A DNA stretch of 64,000 nt, from positions 434,001 to 498,000 of the forward strand of contig NZ_JAHXZS010000001.1 of the NCBI RefSeq assembly GCF_019740335.1, given 5' to 3'. This stretch comes from Alteraquisediminimonas sediminicola (lineage in GTDB: Bacteria; Pseudomonadota; Alphaproteobacteria; Sphingomonadales; Sphingomonadaceae). The notes beneath the pieces were generated by a model. It was not told where the DNA came from and made no database searches. It was given only the letters and a program-made list of their open reading frames with translations. Below are positions 56,793-64,000 of this stretch, in pieces; position 1 is the first letter of the stretch; the number at the start of each line of letters is the position of its first letter. The translations under genes were made by a program, and so were the position numbers.

Positions 56793-57461
56793 TCAGAGAC
56801 CCACCAACGCGGGCAGACAACCGATGTGCGGAATTTCGACATCGCGATAAAATGGGTTGGACGGTTCATGACCACGACCCACAAAAACGCGCGTACCGAT
56901 GCGGAGGTCGGTCGCCGAATTCTGATCGTAACGGAAGCTCGACGAGACATGCATGATGTCCTTCGGGTCGCAACCAAGCTGATCGATCATATATTCGAAC
57001 GCCTGCAAACGCGGCTTATATGCCTGTGCGCTTTCGGCGGTGTAGACGGCATGAAAAGGCGCGCCAAGCAGGGCGACATTATCATGGATCTGGCAGTTCA
57101 TCGCGTTGGACAAAATGACCAACGGAATTTCCTTGGCCGTCTTGGCAAGGCCAGCCGGGACATCTTCATGCGGCCCCCAGGTCGGCACGGCGTTGTAAAT
57201 CGCCTCGCCCTGAGATTCGAGATATTCCAGCCCATATTTCTTGCAGGTCCGGGCCAGCGCATTGCCGATGACGTCGCGATACGGCTTCCAATTGCCCAGC
57301 ACCTCATCGAAGCGATAGGACGAGAAATCCTTGCAGAACGCATCCATCTGCGCTGGCGACAAACGGTCGCCATAAAATTCGCGCGCCATGTCCGACATGT
57401 GGAAACGGATCAGCGTGCCATAGCAATCAAAGGTGATGTATTTCGGTCGGAAAAAGCTCAT
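56793..57461 (-). CDS. HAD superfamily hydrolase, haloacid dehalogenase type II-like
   Basis: A 222-residue HAD protein. The nucleophile motif is TFDCYGTLIRF, motif II is VILSNAM and the motif III lysine is in YKPRLQAF. Compared with true L-2-haloacid dehalogenases, the halide-pocket Arg is not evident (the aligned region reads FCKDFSSYRF) and the SSNAWD motif reads SSSFRYD, so haloacid dehalogenation is doubtful; a phosphatase role is possible. It is the first gene of the oxidase-ABC-dehydrogenase operon, with a 173-base upstream gap in which I could not place promoter boxes. Confidence 0.78.
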   Translation of the reverse strand: MSFFRPKYITFDCYGTLIRFHMSDMAREFYGDRLSPAQMDAFCKDFSSYRFDEVLGNWKPYRDVIGNALARTCKKYGLEYLESQGEAIYNAVPTWGPHEDVPAGLAKTAKEIPLVILSNAMNCQIHDNVALLGAPFHAVYTAESAQAYKPRLQAFEYMIDQLGCDPKDIMHVSSSFRYDQNSATDLRIGTRVFVGRGHEPSNPFYRDVEIPHIGCLPALVGL

Positions 57462-57634
57462 TTTAATTCTTCCCGTCTATTGGAGCGGAGCAGCCTTGCC
57501 AGCTCTTGCGATCGATCTATTAGCGCATGTCGATCCCGGAACATGTGCCCGATTGCCAAGCAGGTCAGCGCAGATTTGTATCTTTTGCATGCGCCATTCG
57601 GCATGGAATTTTATGCGGCGTGTTTGGCCCCGTT

Positions 57635-58561
57635 TCAATAGCCCCGATCACGATCGACCAGCCCCTCCATCGGCACCCCATCGCGATGGCGACGGATATT
57701 GGCAATAATCGCCCGTGCGCCGCTATCTGCGCGGGTCATGCTGGCAATATGGGGCGTCATCATGATGCGCGGATGCGACCAGAATGGGTGTTCAGCAGGC
57801 AGTGGCTCCGGTTCGAACACATCCAAAACCGCCCCGGAAAGATGCCCATTATCCAACATGTACAGCAGATCATGCTCCACCAGATGCCCGCCGCGCCCGA
57901 CATTGATGATCCCGGCCCCTTGCGGCAATTGCTCAAATGTCGCGCGACACAAAATCCCGCGCGTCTCCGCCGTCAGCGGGACAAGGCAAATCAGCACATC
58001 GACCCCATTAAAAAACGGCTGCAACCCCGCTTCCCCATGAAAAGTCGCAACCCCCGGCACATCATGCGGCGAACGGCTCCATGCGGAAATCGGAAAGCCG
58101 AACGTCTGGAGCCGTTCGATCACCTTCATCCCCAATTGGCCCAGCCCCATCACCCCGATCCGCCGATCCGCCGCCGCGACCAACGGGATCGCCTGCCAAT
58201 GCCGCGCACGCTGCGCCTCGCGATAATCGATCATATGACGGTGCAAAGCGAGCGTGGCGAAAGTCGCATATTCGACCATCCCTTCCGCAATGCCGGGTTC
58301 GATCATCCGCACAATCGATACATGGGGCGGGATCGCAGATTGATCGAATTGATCAATCCCCGCCCCAATTGAAAACAGCACCTCCAATTGGGGCAGTTCG
58401 GCGAAAATTTCAGGCCCCGGCGCCCATGCGGCCAGATATTTCACCGCCGCCGGGTCGATGTCTTCCGGCCACATCCGATAATCGATGTCCGGCGCATCCT
58501 GCATGAAAATATGCCGCCATTTTTCGCCGCGCACCGGGTCTGATTTATAGAGAATTGTCAT
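57635..58561 (-). CDS. ghrA: Glyoxylate/hydroxypyruvate reductase A type 2-hydroxyacid dehydrogenase
   Basis: A 308-residue NAD(P)H-dependent dehydrogenase. The Rossmann loop is IGVMGLGQLGMKV near residue 138. The catalytic Arg is in INVGRGGHLVEHDLL, Glu in DVFEPEPLP and His in TPHIASMTR. It probably reduces glyoxylate or hydroxypyruvate. The ATG at 58561 overlaps the PepSY-protein stop (ATGA). Confidence 0.86.
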   Translation of the reverse strand: MTILYKSDPVRGEKWRHIFMQDAPDIDYRMWPEDIDPAAVKYLAAWAPGPEIFAELPQLEVLFSIGAGIDQFDQSAIPPHVSIVRMIEPGIAEGMVEYATFATLALHRHMIDYREAQRARHWQAIPLVAAADRRIGVMGLGQLGMKVIERLQTFGFPISAWSRSPHDVPGVATFHGEAGLQPFFNGVDVLICLVPLTAETRGILCRATFEQLPQGAGIINVGRGGHLVEHDLLYMLDNGHLSGAVLDVFEPEPLPAEHPFWSHPRIMMTPHIASMTRADSGARAIIANIRRHRDGVPMEGLVDRDRGY

Positions 58562-59589
58562 GCTTTGGGCCTCCCCGCCCGTTTGCGCTGCCACCACATC
58601 AACGGCCCCGTCATCGCGAGCGCCGCGAGCAGGAGCGCAACCAAAGTAAACAAGATCCGCCCCGTCTGGCCCGCGATCTCGCCGCTATGGATCGGCAATA
58701 TTTTCATCCACAAAGCCGGATTATTTTCCGCCGCCACAATGTTACTAAGACTCATATCCGCCAGATCGACCGTCACTTGATGCACGGATCGCGGGCCATG
58801 CGCAGGCGCGAAGAAATTGACGCGAATCCGGGCATCGCTCAGGCGCACATCGCGAATCTGCTGGCCGGGAAAGGCCGATTGCGCGTGCGCCAACGCCGCA
58901 TCCAGACGCCCCAAGGGGGCGGGCGTCACCACTGGCGGCTTGGCTCCGGCTTCCCACACCTCCGGCCCCGCCAGCAACAAGCCGGTGCCGCTGATCACAA
59001 TCAGCGGCACCGCCACCACCACCGCGACGCTGCGATGCAATTGCCGCAACACCAGCCGGTTTGGCTGACGCCATTTGACCGCAAGGCTTTTCGCCCATCG
59101 CCCTTTTTTCGGCCAAAAATAGCCAAGACCGGTGAACAACATCCACAATAATGCACAGCCATTGATGAAAATCAGCGCAGTCCCGATCGGCCCCAACATC
59201 ATGCGATAATGGAGTTGCATCGCCGCCTCGATCGGGAATGAGTCCAATCCGCCGCGCCGCAACACCCGCCCATCGCCCGGATCGACCGTGGCATAACGCG
59301 CCCCGCCCTCCCCATCGGCCAATTCCACCAGATACACGCCATCAGGTCGATCCGGCGCATAGACCCTGCGCACCAGCATATCGCTCATTTGCGCCCCATC
59401 AACGATCCAACTGAAGGGCACGGCTCCCGTCTTCAACGGTGACTGGCGCACCATGGCATGCGGATCTATGAGGCGCGCAAGTTCCGTCCGCCAACTCAAC
59501 ACCGCGCCCGTCATGCCTTGAATCAGCAAGAAAAGGGCGATGATCAACCCCGCATATTGATGCCAGCGGAACATGGCGGCTTTGGACAT
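58558..59589 (-). CDS. PepSY-associated transmembrane protein
   Basis: A 343-residue inner-membrane protein with about four helices: one near residues 12-35, a pair around 135-200 and one at the C-terminus, with PepSY-like soluble domains between. It opens RWHQYAGLIIALFLLIQGMTGAVLSWR, typical of the group often found next to TonB-dependent siderophore receptors and thought to help periplasmic ferric-siderophore reduction. It lies downstream of such a receptor but is separated from it by a terminator. The ATG at 59589 is preferred to 59619. Confidence 0.85.
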   Translation of the reverse strand: MSKAAMFRWHQYAGLIIALFLLIQGMTGAVLSWRTELARLIDPHAMVRQSPLKTGAVPFSWIVDGAQMSDMLVRRVYAPDRPDGVYLVELADGEGGARYATVDPGDGRVLRRGGLDSFPIEAAMQLHYRMMLGPIGTALIFINGCALLWMLFTGLGYFWPKKGRWAKSLAVKWRQPNRLVLRQLHRSVAVVVAVPLIVISGTGLLLAGPEVWEAGAKPPVVTPAPLGRLDAALAHAQSAFPGQQIRDVRLSDARIRVNFFAPAHGPRSVHQVTVDLADMSLSNIVAAENNPALWMKILPIHSGEIAGQTGRILFTLVALLLAALAMTGPLMWWQRKRAGRPKA

Positions 59590-59667
59590 GAAACCTGTCT
59601 CCAGACACGAAAGGGCCAAGGATGCAGCACATCCACATTGCGGGCCATCACAAATAAGAACTGTTAT

Positions 59668-59703
59668 AAAAAAGGCCGCCGGCGGAGATCCCCGCCAGCG
59701 GCC
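59668..59703 (-). terminator. Rho-independent terminator after the TonB receptor gene
   Basis: Read on the minus strand, GGCCGCTGGCGG (59703-59692) pairs with CCGCCGGCGGCC (59685-59674) with one mismatch, followed by a run of T (59673-59668). It should stop most receptor transcripts before the PepSY gene. Confidence 0.85.
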
Positions 59704-59735
59704 AATTTTACATATTTACAAACATTTGTGCGATA

Positions 59736-61889
59736 TCAGAACGACACCGTACCACGCACCACTACCGTCCGTGGCGTACCCGGCGTCACCCACAGGCGCG
59801 CATAAGAGCTTGGATAATAAGTGGTGTTGAACAGGTTGTTCACTTCAGCCGAAATCTTGAAATTTTCGGTGAACGTGTAGGACGAGATCAGCTTGACCAA
59901 GGTGTAATCCGGGAGCTGGAAGCTCTGCACCCCGGTTTCGCCCAGACGCTTGCTGACATAGTTCACCCCGCCGCCAATCATCAGCTTGTCATTGCCGATG
60001 TCGAATTCCTTGGTCAGCAGGATATTACCCGTGTGCTTCGGAATGTTCAGCAGCGGGTCACCCTTCTTGATCGAGAAGCCGAAGCCGTTGGCATCGCCTG
60101 CATCGACGCCGGACGCAGCATCGAGATAGGCATAAGACAACCACAGACGGACGCCACCCGGTAATTCGCCGTTCAGGTCGAACTCGACGCCCTTGCTCGT
60201 CGCGCTACCCAGCGCCAGCGAGAAACCGGCGTTGTTCGGATCGGCGGTCAACACATTGCTCTTCTTGATGTCGAACAAGGCGATCGTGCCGCTCAGCTTT
60301 TCATCCGGGGTCGTGAACTTCGCGCCGATTTCATAAGAACGGGTGGTTTCCGGTTCAAACGCCTTGCTGTTCACGTCCGTGCCGGAGTTCGGACGGAAGC
60401 CTTTGCCATAGCTGGCATAAAGCGAGAACATGTCGCTGAATTCATACACCACGCCAGCCTGCGGGCTGAACTTGGTATATTTGGCCTTGCCCGTGGTGCG
60501 AGCCGCATAGTTGAAATCGCCCGAACGGAAGATCAATTCCGGACGGAATTCATCATAACGACCACCCAGACGCAGCTTGAACGCATCCGTCAGGTCGATC
60601 TGATCCTGAAAATATGCACCCCAGCCTTTTTGCTTTTCAAGATTGTCGCGGAACGCGCCCGGCGTCTTCAACTGGCCATAGACCGGATCGAAAACGTTGA
60701 GCCAGTTACCTGTGATCGAGGTCTGCGATGCCCGCGAGCTTGGGCGGAAACGCAGCTGGATCTGATCGATTTCCAACGAGTCGTAATCGGCACCGAACAA
60801 CAGATGGTGCTTGATTTCGCCGGTATAGAATTTGCCGCTGATTTCTGAGCGAGCGACAAAATTCTTGGTGTCATAATCGCGATAGCGACGCTGACGCGAC
60901 AGGTTCGAGCCACCCAGATAGAGCGCCTGACGCGACGGCGTGATTTCGGCATCGCTTGAAAAGCCGCTGAACGACGTATCGCGATAGCCGATACCGACCA
61001 AGGCATTCCAGCCGCTGCCGAGATTCTGCTGCACCTGCAACTGATGGCCAAGCGCCGTGATATGGTTGCGGCCATCGCCCGGTTCGCCAAAGAAGCGCGA
61101 ACGCGGCACAACGCCAAGCTCGCCATTGATCGAAATCACACCACGGTCAAACGGCGTTTTCAGATCAATATATTCCATTTCATACGACACAATGGTGTCG
61201 GGCGACAGCTTCACCAGAATGGACGGCGTGACAGTGACGCGGGTCGTATCGGCGATATCGCGGAAAGAACCAGCATCCTGGAAAGCGCCATTGATACGCA
61301 CCGCGATCGAGTCATTGATCGGCGTGGTGAAATCACCCTCGGCGCGCTTATATTCATAGCTGCCACCAGACAATGTCACGCTGCCCTTGGTTTCGAACAG
61401 CGGCTTTTTGGTGACGACATTCACCGTACCACCCGGTTCACCGCGACCGAACAGCGCCGAATTCGGCCCCTTCAGCACTTCGATACGCTCGATATTCGAC
61501 GCATCGCGCGGACCGCCGAAACCACGACCGGCATTAAAGCCGTTGACCAGCACGCCGCTTGGCAGGTTTTCATCACCGGCAAAGCCGCGCACCGCGAAAG
61601 AATCCCAGATGCCGCCGAAATTGTTCTGACGGTTGACGCCGCTCGCCAGATCAAGCGCAGCATCGAGCTGGGTAATCCCGGCATTGCTCAGCAATTCATT
61701 CGACATGACCGAAACAGACTGCGGCAGTTCCTTGATATCAACATCGCCGCGATATTGCTGCTTGATCGCGATAACGACGATTTCGCCATCTTCCTTGGCA
61801 GCGGGTTCGGCAGCATAGGATGCCGACGTCATCGCACAGGCGGCTACGCCAGCGGCGAGCGAAAGGCGGAAAATTGAAATATTGCTCAT
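59736..61889 (-). CDS. TonB-dependent siderophore-type receptor
   Basis: A 717-residue outer-membrane receptor. A signal peptide ends near SASYA (about residue 26) and a TonB-box-like EIVVIA is near 36-41. The plug domain carries LPQSVSVMSNELL, VRGFAGDENLPSGVLVNG and IEVLKGPNSALFGRGEPGG, the siderophore-receptor signature. The barrel ends in VRGTVSF with a terminal Phe. Expression is probably iron-controlled, but I could not find a convincing Fur or Irr site in the 295-base upstream gap. Confidence 0.92.
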   Translation of the reverse strand: MSNISIFRLSLAAGVAACAMTSASYAAEPAAKEDGEIVVIAIKQQYRGDVDIKELPQSVSVMSNELLSNAGITQLDAALDLASGVNRQNNFGGIWDSFAVRGFAGDENLPSGVLVNGFNAGRGFGGPRDASNIERIEVLKGPNSALFGRGEPGGTVNVVTKKPLFETKGSVTLSGGSYEYKRAEGDFTTPINDSIAVRINGAFQDAGSFRDIADTTRVTVTPSILVKLSPDTIVSYEMEYIDLKTPFDRGVISINGELGVVPRSRFFGEPGDGRNHITALGHQLQVQQNLGSGWNALVGIGYRDTSFSGFSSDAEITPSRQALYLGGSNLSRQRRYRDYDTKNFVARSEISGKFYTGEIKHHLLFGADYDSLEIDQIQLRFRPSSRASQTSITGNWLNVFDPVYGQLKTPGAFRDNLEKQKGWGAYFQDQIDLTDAFKLRLGGRYDEFRPELIFRSGDFNYAARTTGKAKYTKFSPQAGVVYEFSDMFSLYASYGKGFRPNSGTDVNSKAFEPETTRSYEIGAKFTTPDEKLSGTIALFDIKKSNVLTADPNNAGFSLALGSATSKGVEFDLNGELPGGVRLWLSYAYLDAASGVDAGDANGFGFSIKKGDPLLNIPKHTGNILLTKEFDIGNDKLMIGGGVNYVSKRLGETGVQSFQLPDYTLVKLISSYTFTENFKISAEVNNLFNTTYYPSSYARLWVTPGTPRTVVVRGTVSF

Positions 61890-62184
61890 GTTACATTCCC
61901 CGAAGTAAAAGTGGCGTTTCCCTGCGAAATTATCACATTGTTTTTATGTTATTTTATTGCAAACCACGAAAGCGGGGCATCTGTGTTTTTATCTGCCTGC
62001 CGCTCTTTTACATAACCCTACAGACGCTTTGTCAGTGGAACCAAGCTATGGGAGACGAGTGAAATAATACCTCAAACGCAACACCGCTGGCGGCACATAA
62101 TTGTGAAATCTATGTGACACGGGTGGAAAATTCCGCCGCCGCCAATCCCGCCTTCATACACGAGATTGGCGACAGCGGCCCCCT
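61890..62184. other. AT-rich upstream region of the TonB receptor gene
   Basis: This stretch holds no credible gene. On the minus strand it is AT-rich just before the receptor (for example a TTGCAATAAAATAAC stretch about 60 bases upstream), which suits a regulated promoter. I see no clear operator or terminator. Confidence 0.4.
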
Positions 62185-63387
62185 TCACATATATTTCAGC
62201 CAGACAATGTCCTTGCGACGCTGCTTAAGCTGCGCAAACCAACGGGTTGGGAGATAGAGCGGCACAATCAACACCGCGACCCACGCCCATACAATCCAGA
62301 TATGATCTACCCCATAGACGGTCCCCTTGGTCGGGCCGAAGATCTGGAGTGCGATCAGATAGAGGATCTTCAGCACATAAAGGTGCAAGAGATAATAGAA
62401 CATCGGCGCGCCACCGAGCAGCGCGAGCATCGGCATCGCGCGATGCTGTTCATATTTCTCGAACAAAGCGAGCAACAACGCACCCACCCCGACCGTCGAC
62501 AACAAGAACAACAAGGACGGCGGATATTTGGTCAAGGACAAGAAGCTCATCACGGTGCGCAGCCCGTCCTCGCCAAAGAACCAAGGCTTGTCGCCATAGA
62601 CATTGGACAAGCGGATCACCACGAAACCGATCAGCATCCCCAACCCCAATTGCATCAACCGCTTGCGCCGCAACGCCGCATCGCTACCCTTCGCAAAAAG
62701 CGGCCCGGCATAATAGCCAAGCAAGATCACCCCGATCCACGGCAATACCGGATAGGTCGTCTTGGCGATCATCCCGCCGCCAAGTTCGATTACCGCGCGC
62801 TGATGGATCATCGCCCAAGGCACATAATAGGCATCCGCAGGCGTCAGCACGATGCCATCAAGCAGATTATGTCCGCACACGATCACAAGACCGACCACAA
62901 GCTGCGCCCAACGTGGGAGGTGGAGCAACGCTGCGAGCGCGATCATGCTGACCCCGATCGTCCAGATCACCTGCAACCAGAAAGTCTGTGGGATCAATTT
63001 GCCCGACCATGCGATGCCGACGAACGTCACCTCAAGGAACATCAGGAAAAGCCCGCGTTTCACCAGAAAGGACGAGACCTCGGCCTTGCTGTGCGACTGT
63101 CCATATAACCATGCCGAAAGGCCGGTCAGTGCCACGAAGGTCGGGGCGCAAAAGGTGGAGAGCAACCGGGTGAAGAACAAGGACGGCATCACCGTCGTCG
63201 CATCGACCGGATCGGACACCTGTAGATGGAGAAACCATGTTTCACGCACATGGTCGACCAGCATGAACAGCATGACAAGGCCGCGCAGCGCATCAATTGA
63301 AATGAGGCGTCTGCTCGTCGCCATTGCGGGCGTTTCTGCCCTCAACCCTGCGCCAAAGGCGGCATTCGGGTCCATTTTGGTCACCAT
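62185..63387 (-). CDS. DUF1624 / heparan-alpha-glucosaminide N-acetyltransferase-like membrane protein
   Basis: A 400-residue inner-membrane protein with about ten helices. It begins with a polar segment, then RLISIDALRGLVMLFMLVDHVRE, the conserved opening of this acyltransferase-like family with its intramembrane His. Bacterial members are uncharacterised for the most part; a transfer of acyl groups across the membrane is only inferred. The downstream end of the preceding gene is 33 bases away, so the two are probably co-transcribed. Confidence 0.83.
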   Translation of the reverse strand: MVTKMDPNAAFGAGLRAETPAMATSRRLISIDALRGLVMLFMLVDHVRETWFLHLQVSDPVDATTVMPSLFFTRLLSTFCAPTFVALTGLSAWLYGQSHSKAEVSSFLVKRGLFLMFLEVTFVGIAWSGKLIPQTFWLQVIWTIGVSMIALAALLHLPRWAQLVVGLVIVCGHNLLDGIVLTPADAYYVPWAMIHQRAVIELGGGMIAKTTYPVLPWIGVILLGYYAGPLFAKGSDAALRRKRLMQLGLGMLIGFVVIRLSNVYGDKPWFFGEDGLRTVMSFLSLTKYPPSLLFLLSTVGVGALLLALFEKYEQHRAMPMLALLGGAPMFYYLLHLYVLKILYLIALQIFGPTKGTVYGVDHIWIVWAWVAVLIVPLYLPTRWFAQLKQRRKDIVWLKYM

Positions 63388-63420
63388 ATTATCTCTCCCC
63401 CTTTTCTGGGTGCAGCGGCA

Positions 63421-64000
63421 TCATTCTTCCGGTTGGAAGAGATCCTTGTAAAATCCTGAGGTCTTGAGGGTGATCGTGACAGGCACATCCCCCTTGTTGC
63501 GCCAATACCAGCCATGACGGCCATCGAATGACGCGGTGAACACGCCCTGCGCCTCGGTCAGGTCGAGTTCCTTCCAATAGGTCGTGAACTCGCCTTCCAC
63601 CGGCTGCGGCGCTTCGCCATGCATATCCATTTTCACCGGCCCGCCCTTGGCGTCCCAGCGAAAGGAGATGGTGTCGCCCTTGGCCATATGGGCCTTGATC
63701 TCGATCCCCTCATGCGGGGAGAGCGCGATCACTTTTTCATCGGTGCGATAGGGCGTAGCGCGGATAATGTCCGCCTTGCCGATGCTGGCGACATTCACTG
63801 CACCAGCCACTGCCTTATCGGCAGCCGCCGGGGCCTCCTCGCCCGATGCCGCCATATCCGTAAGGCCCAATCTTGCGCCAACGCCGGTGAGATCGAAACC
63901 GGTTTCAGCAGGCAGCACAAATAATGTGAGGATCACCCCTGCCGCCGCCAGCGCGCCCAAGCATGCCTTGACCAGGCTGGCAGGCGCAATATGCAGGGTT
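63421..64000 (-). CDS. Membrane-anchored periplasmic protein, 5' end outside window
   Basis: The frame is open through the right edge, so the start is missing. Visible sequence begins with TLHIAPASLVKAC and a hydrophobic helix (GALAAAGVILTLFVLPAE), then a periplasmic part of about 150 residues. The end (FDGRHGWYWRNKGDVPVTI, then TSGFYKDLF) resembles proteins annotated as transmembrane anchor proteins in proteobacteria, whose function is not known to me. It is upstream of the DUF1624-type gene in one probable operon. Confidence 0.7.
   Translation of the reverse strand, partial: TLHIAPASLVKACLGALAAAGVILTLFVLPAETGFDLTGVGARLGLTDMAASGEEAPAAADKAVAGAVNVASIGKADIIRATPYRTDEKVIALSPHEGIEIKAHMAKGDTISFRWDAKGGPVKMDMHGEAPQPVEGEFTTYWKELDLTEAQGVFTASFDGRHGWYWRNKGDVPVTITLKTSGFYKDLFQPEE

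Noticed and set aside
1-64000. CRISPR arrays, insertion sequences, prophage or integrase genes
   Set aside because: No regularly spaced repeats, transposase or integrase frames were seen anywhere.

Overview
The window looks like chromosomal DNA of an alphaproteobacterium of the order Sphingomonadales, most likely Sphingomonadaceae. This rests on the GC-rich codon use, the alphaproteobacterial forms of RNase E, LexA, RF2 and RpoB/RpoC, a GTTC-N7-GTTC LexA operator, and a copAB/copCD copper module. No database search was possible, so genus is not claimed.

Bases 1-33012 are mostly housekeeping. In order: an M23 peptidase (5' end outside the window), manC, rne, a divergent cell-wall pair (amiC-type amidase and mrcA), prfB with a small lipoprotein gene, a structured small-RNA/small-peptide locus, rpoC and rpoB, divergent lexA, gltX-gltA, comEC, an M48 lipoprotein peptidase, three flp-type pilin genes (one too short for usual ORF calling), mutT, a methyltransferase, a comF-grxC-nitrilase-DUF1178 operon and tRNA-Arg(CCT).

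Bases 33045-39491 are a metal-response module. copCD is transcribed to the left. To the right lies a three-gene cassette in the order anti-sigma (CnrY-like), periplasmic sensor (CnrX-like) and ECF sigma factor (CnrH-like), followed by copA, copB and a second copB-like gene. The sensor keeps all five CnrX metal ligands at matching spacing. A shared GAG(G/T)GA-N14/15-CGTAT type motif lies before copC, the cassette and copA. I read this as one ECF-controlled regulon.

Bases 39505-58561 are a catabolic island, nearly all on the minus strand and with many start/stop overlaps. It holds an M20 amidohydrolase, a Lrp regulator, a class III aminotransferase, a tartrate/D-malate dehydrogenase-type enzyme, a succinate-semialdehyde dehydrogenase-type enzyme, a GNAT protein, a second aldehyde dehydrogenase, a three-component FAD/Fe-S dehydrogenase related to HcnABC/opine oxidases, a dipeptide/opine-type ABC importer, a PuuB-like oxidase, a HAD protein and a GhrA-like reductase. 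Together they suggest import of an amine or amino-acid conjugate, hydrolysis, oxidative deamination and feeding into the TCA cycle. The substrate is unknown.

The right end holds a PepSY membrane protein, a TonB-dependent siderophore-type receptor, a DUF1624-type membrane protein and a membrane-anchored protein cut by the window edge. I saw no insertion sequence, prophage, CRISPR array or rRNA.
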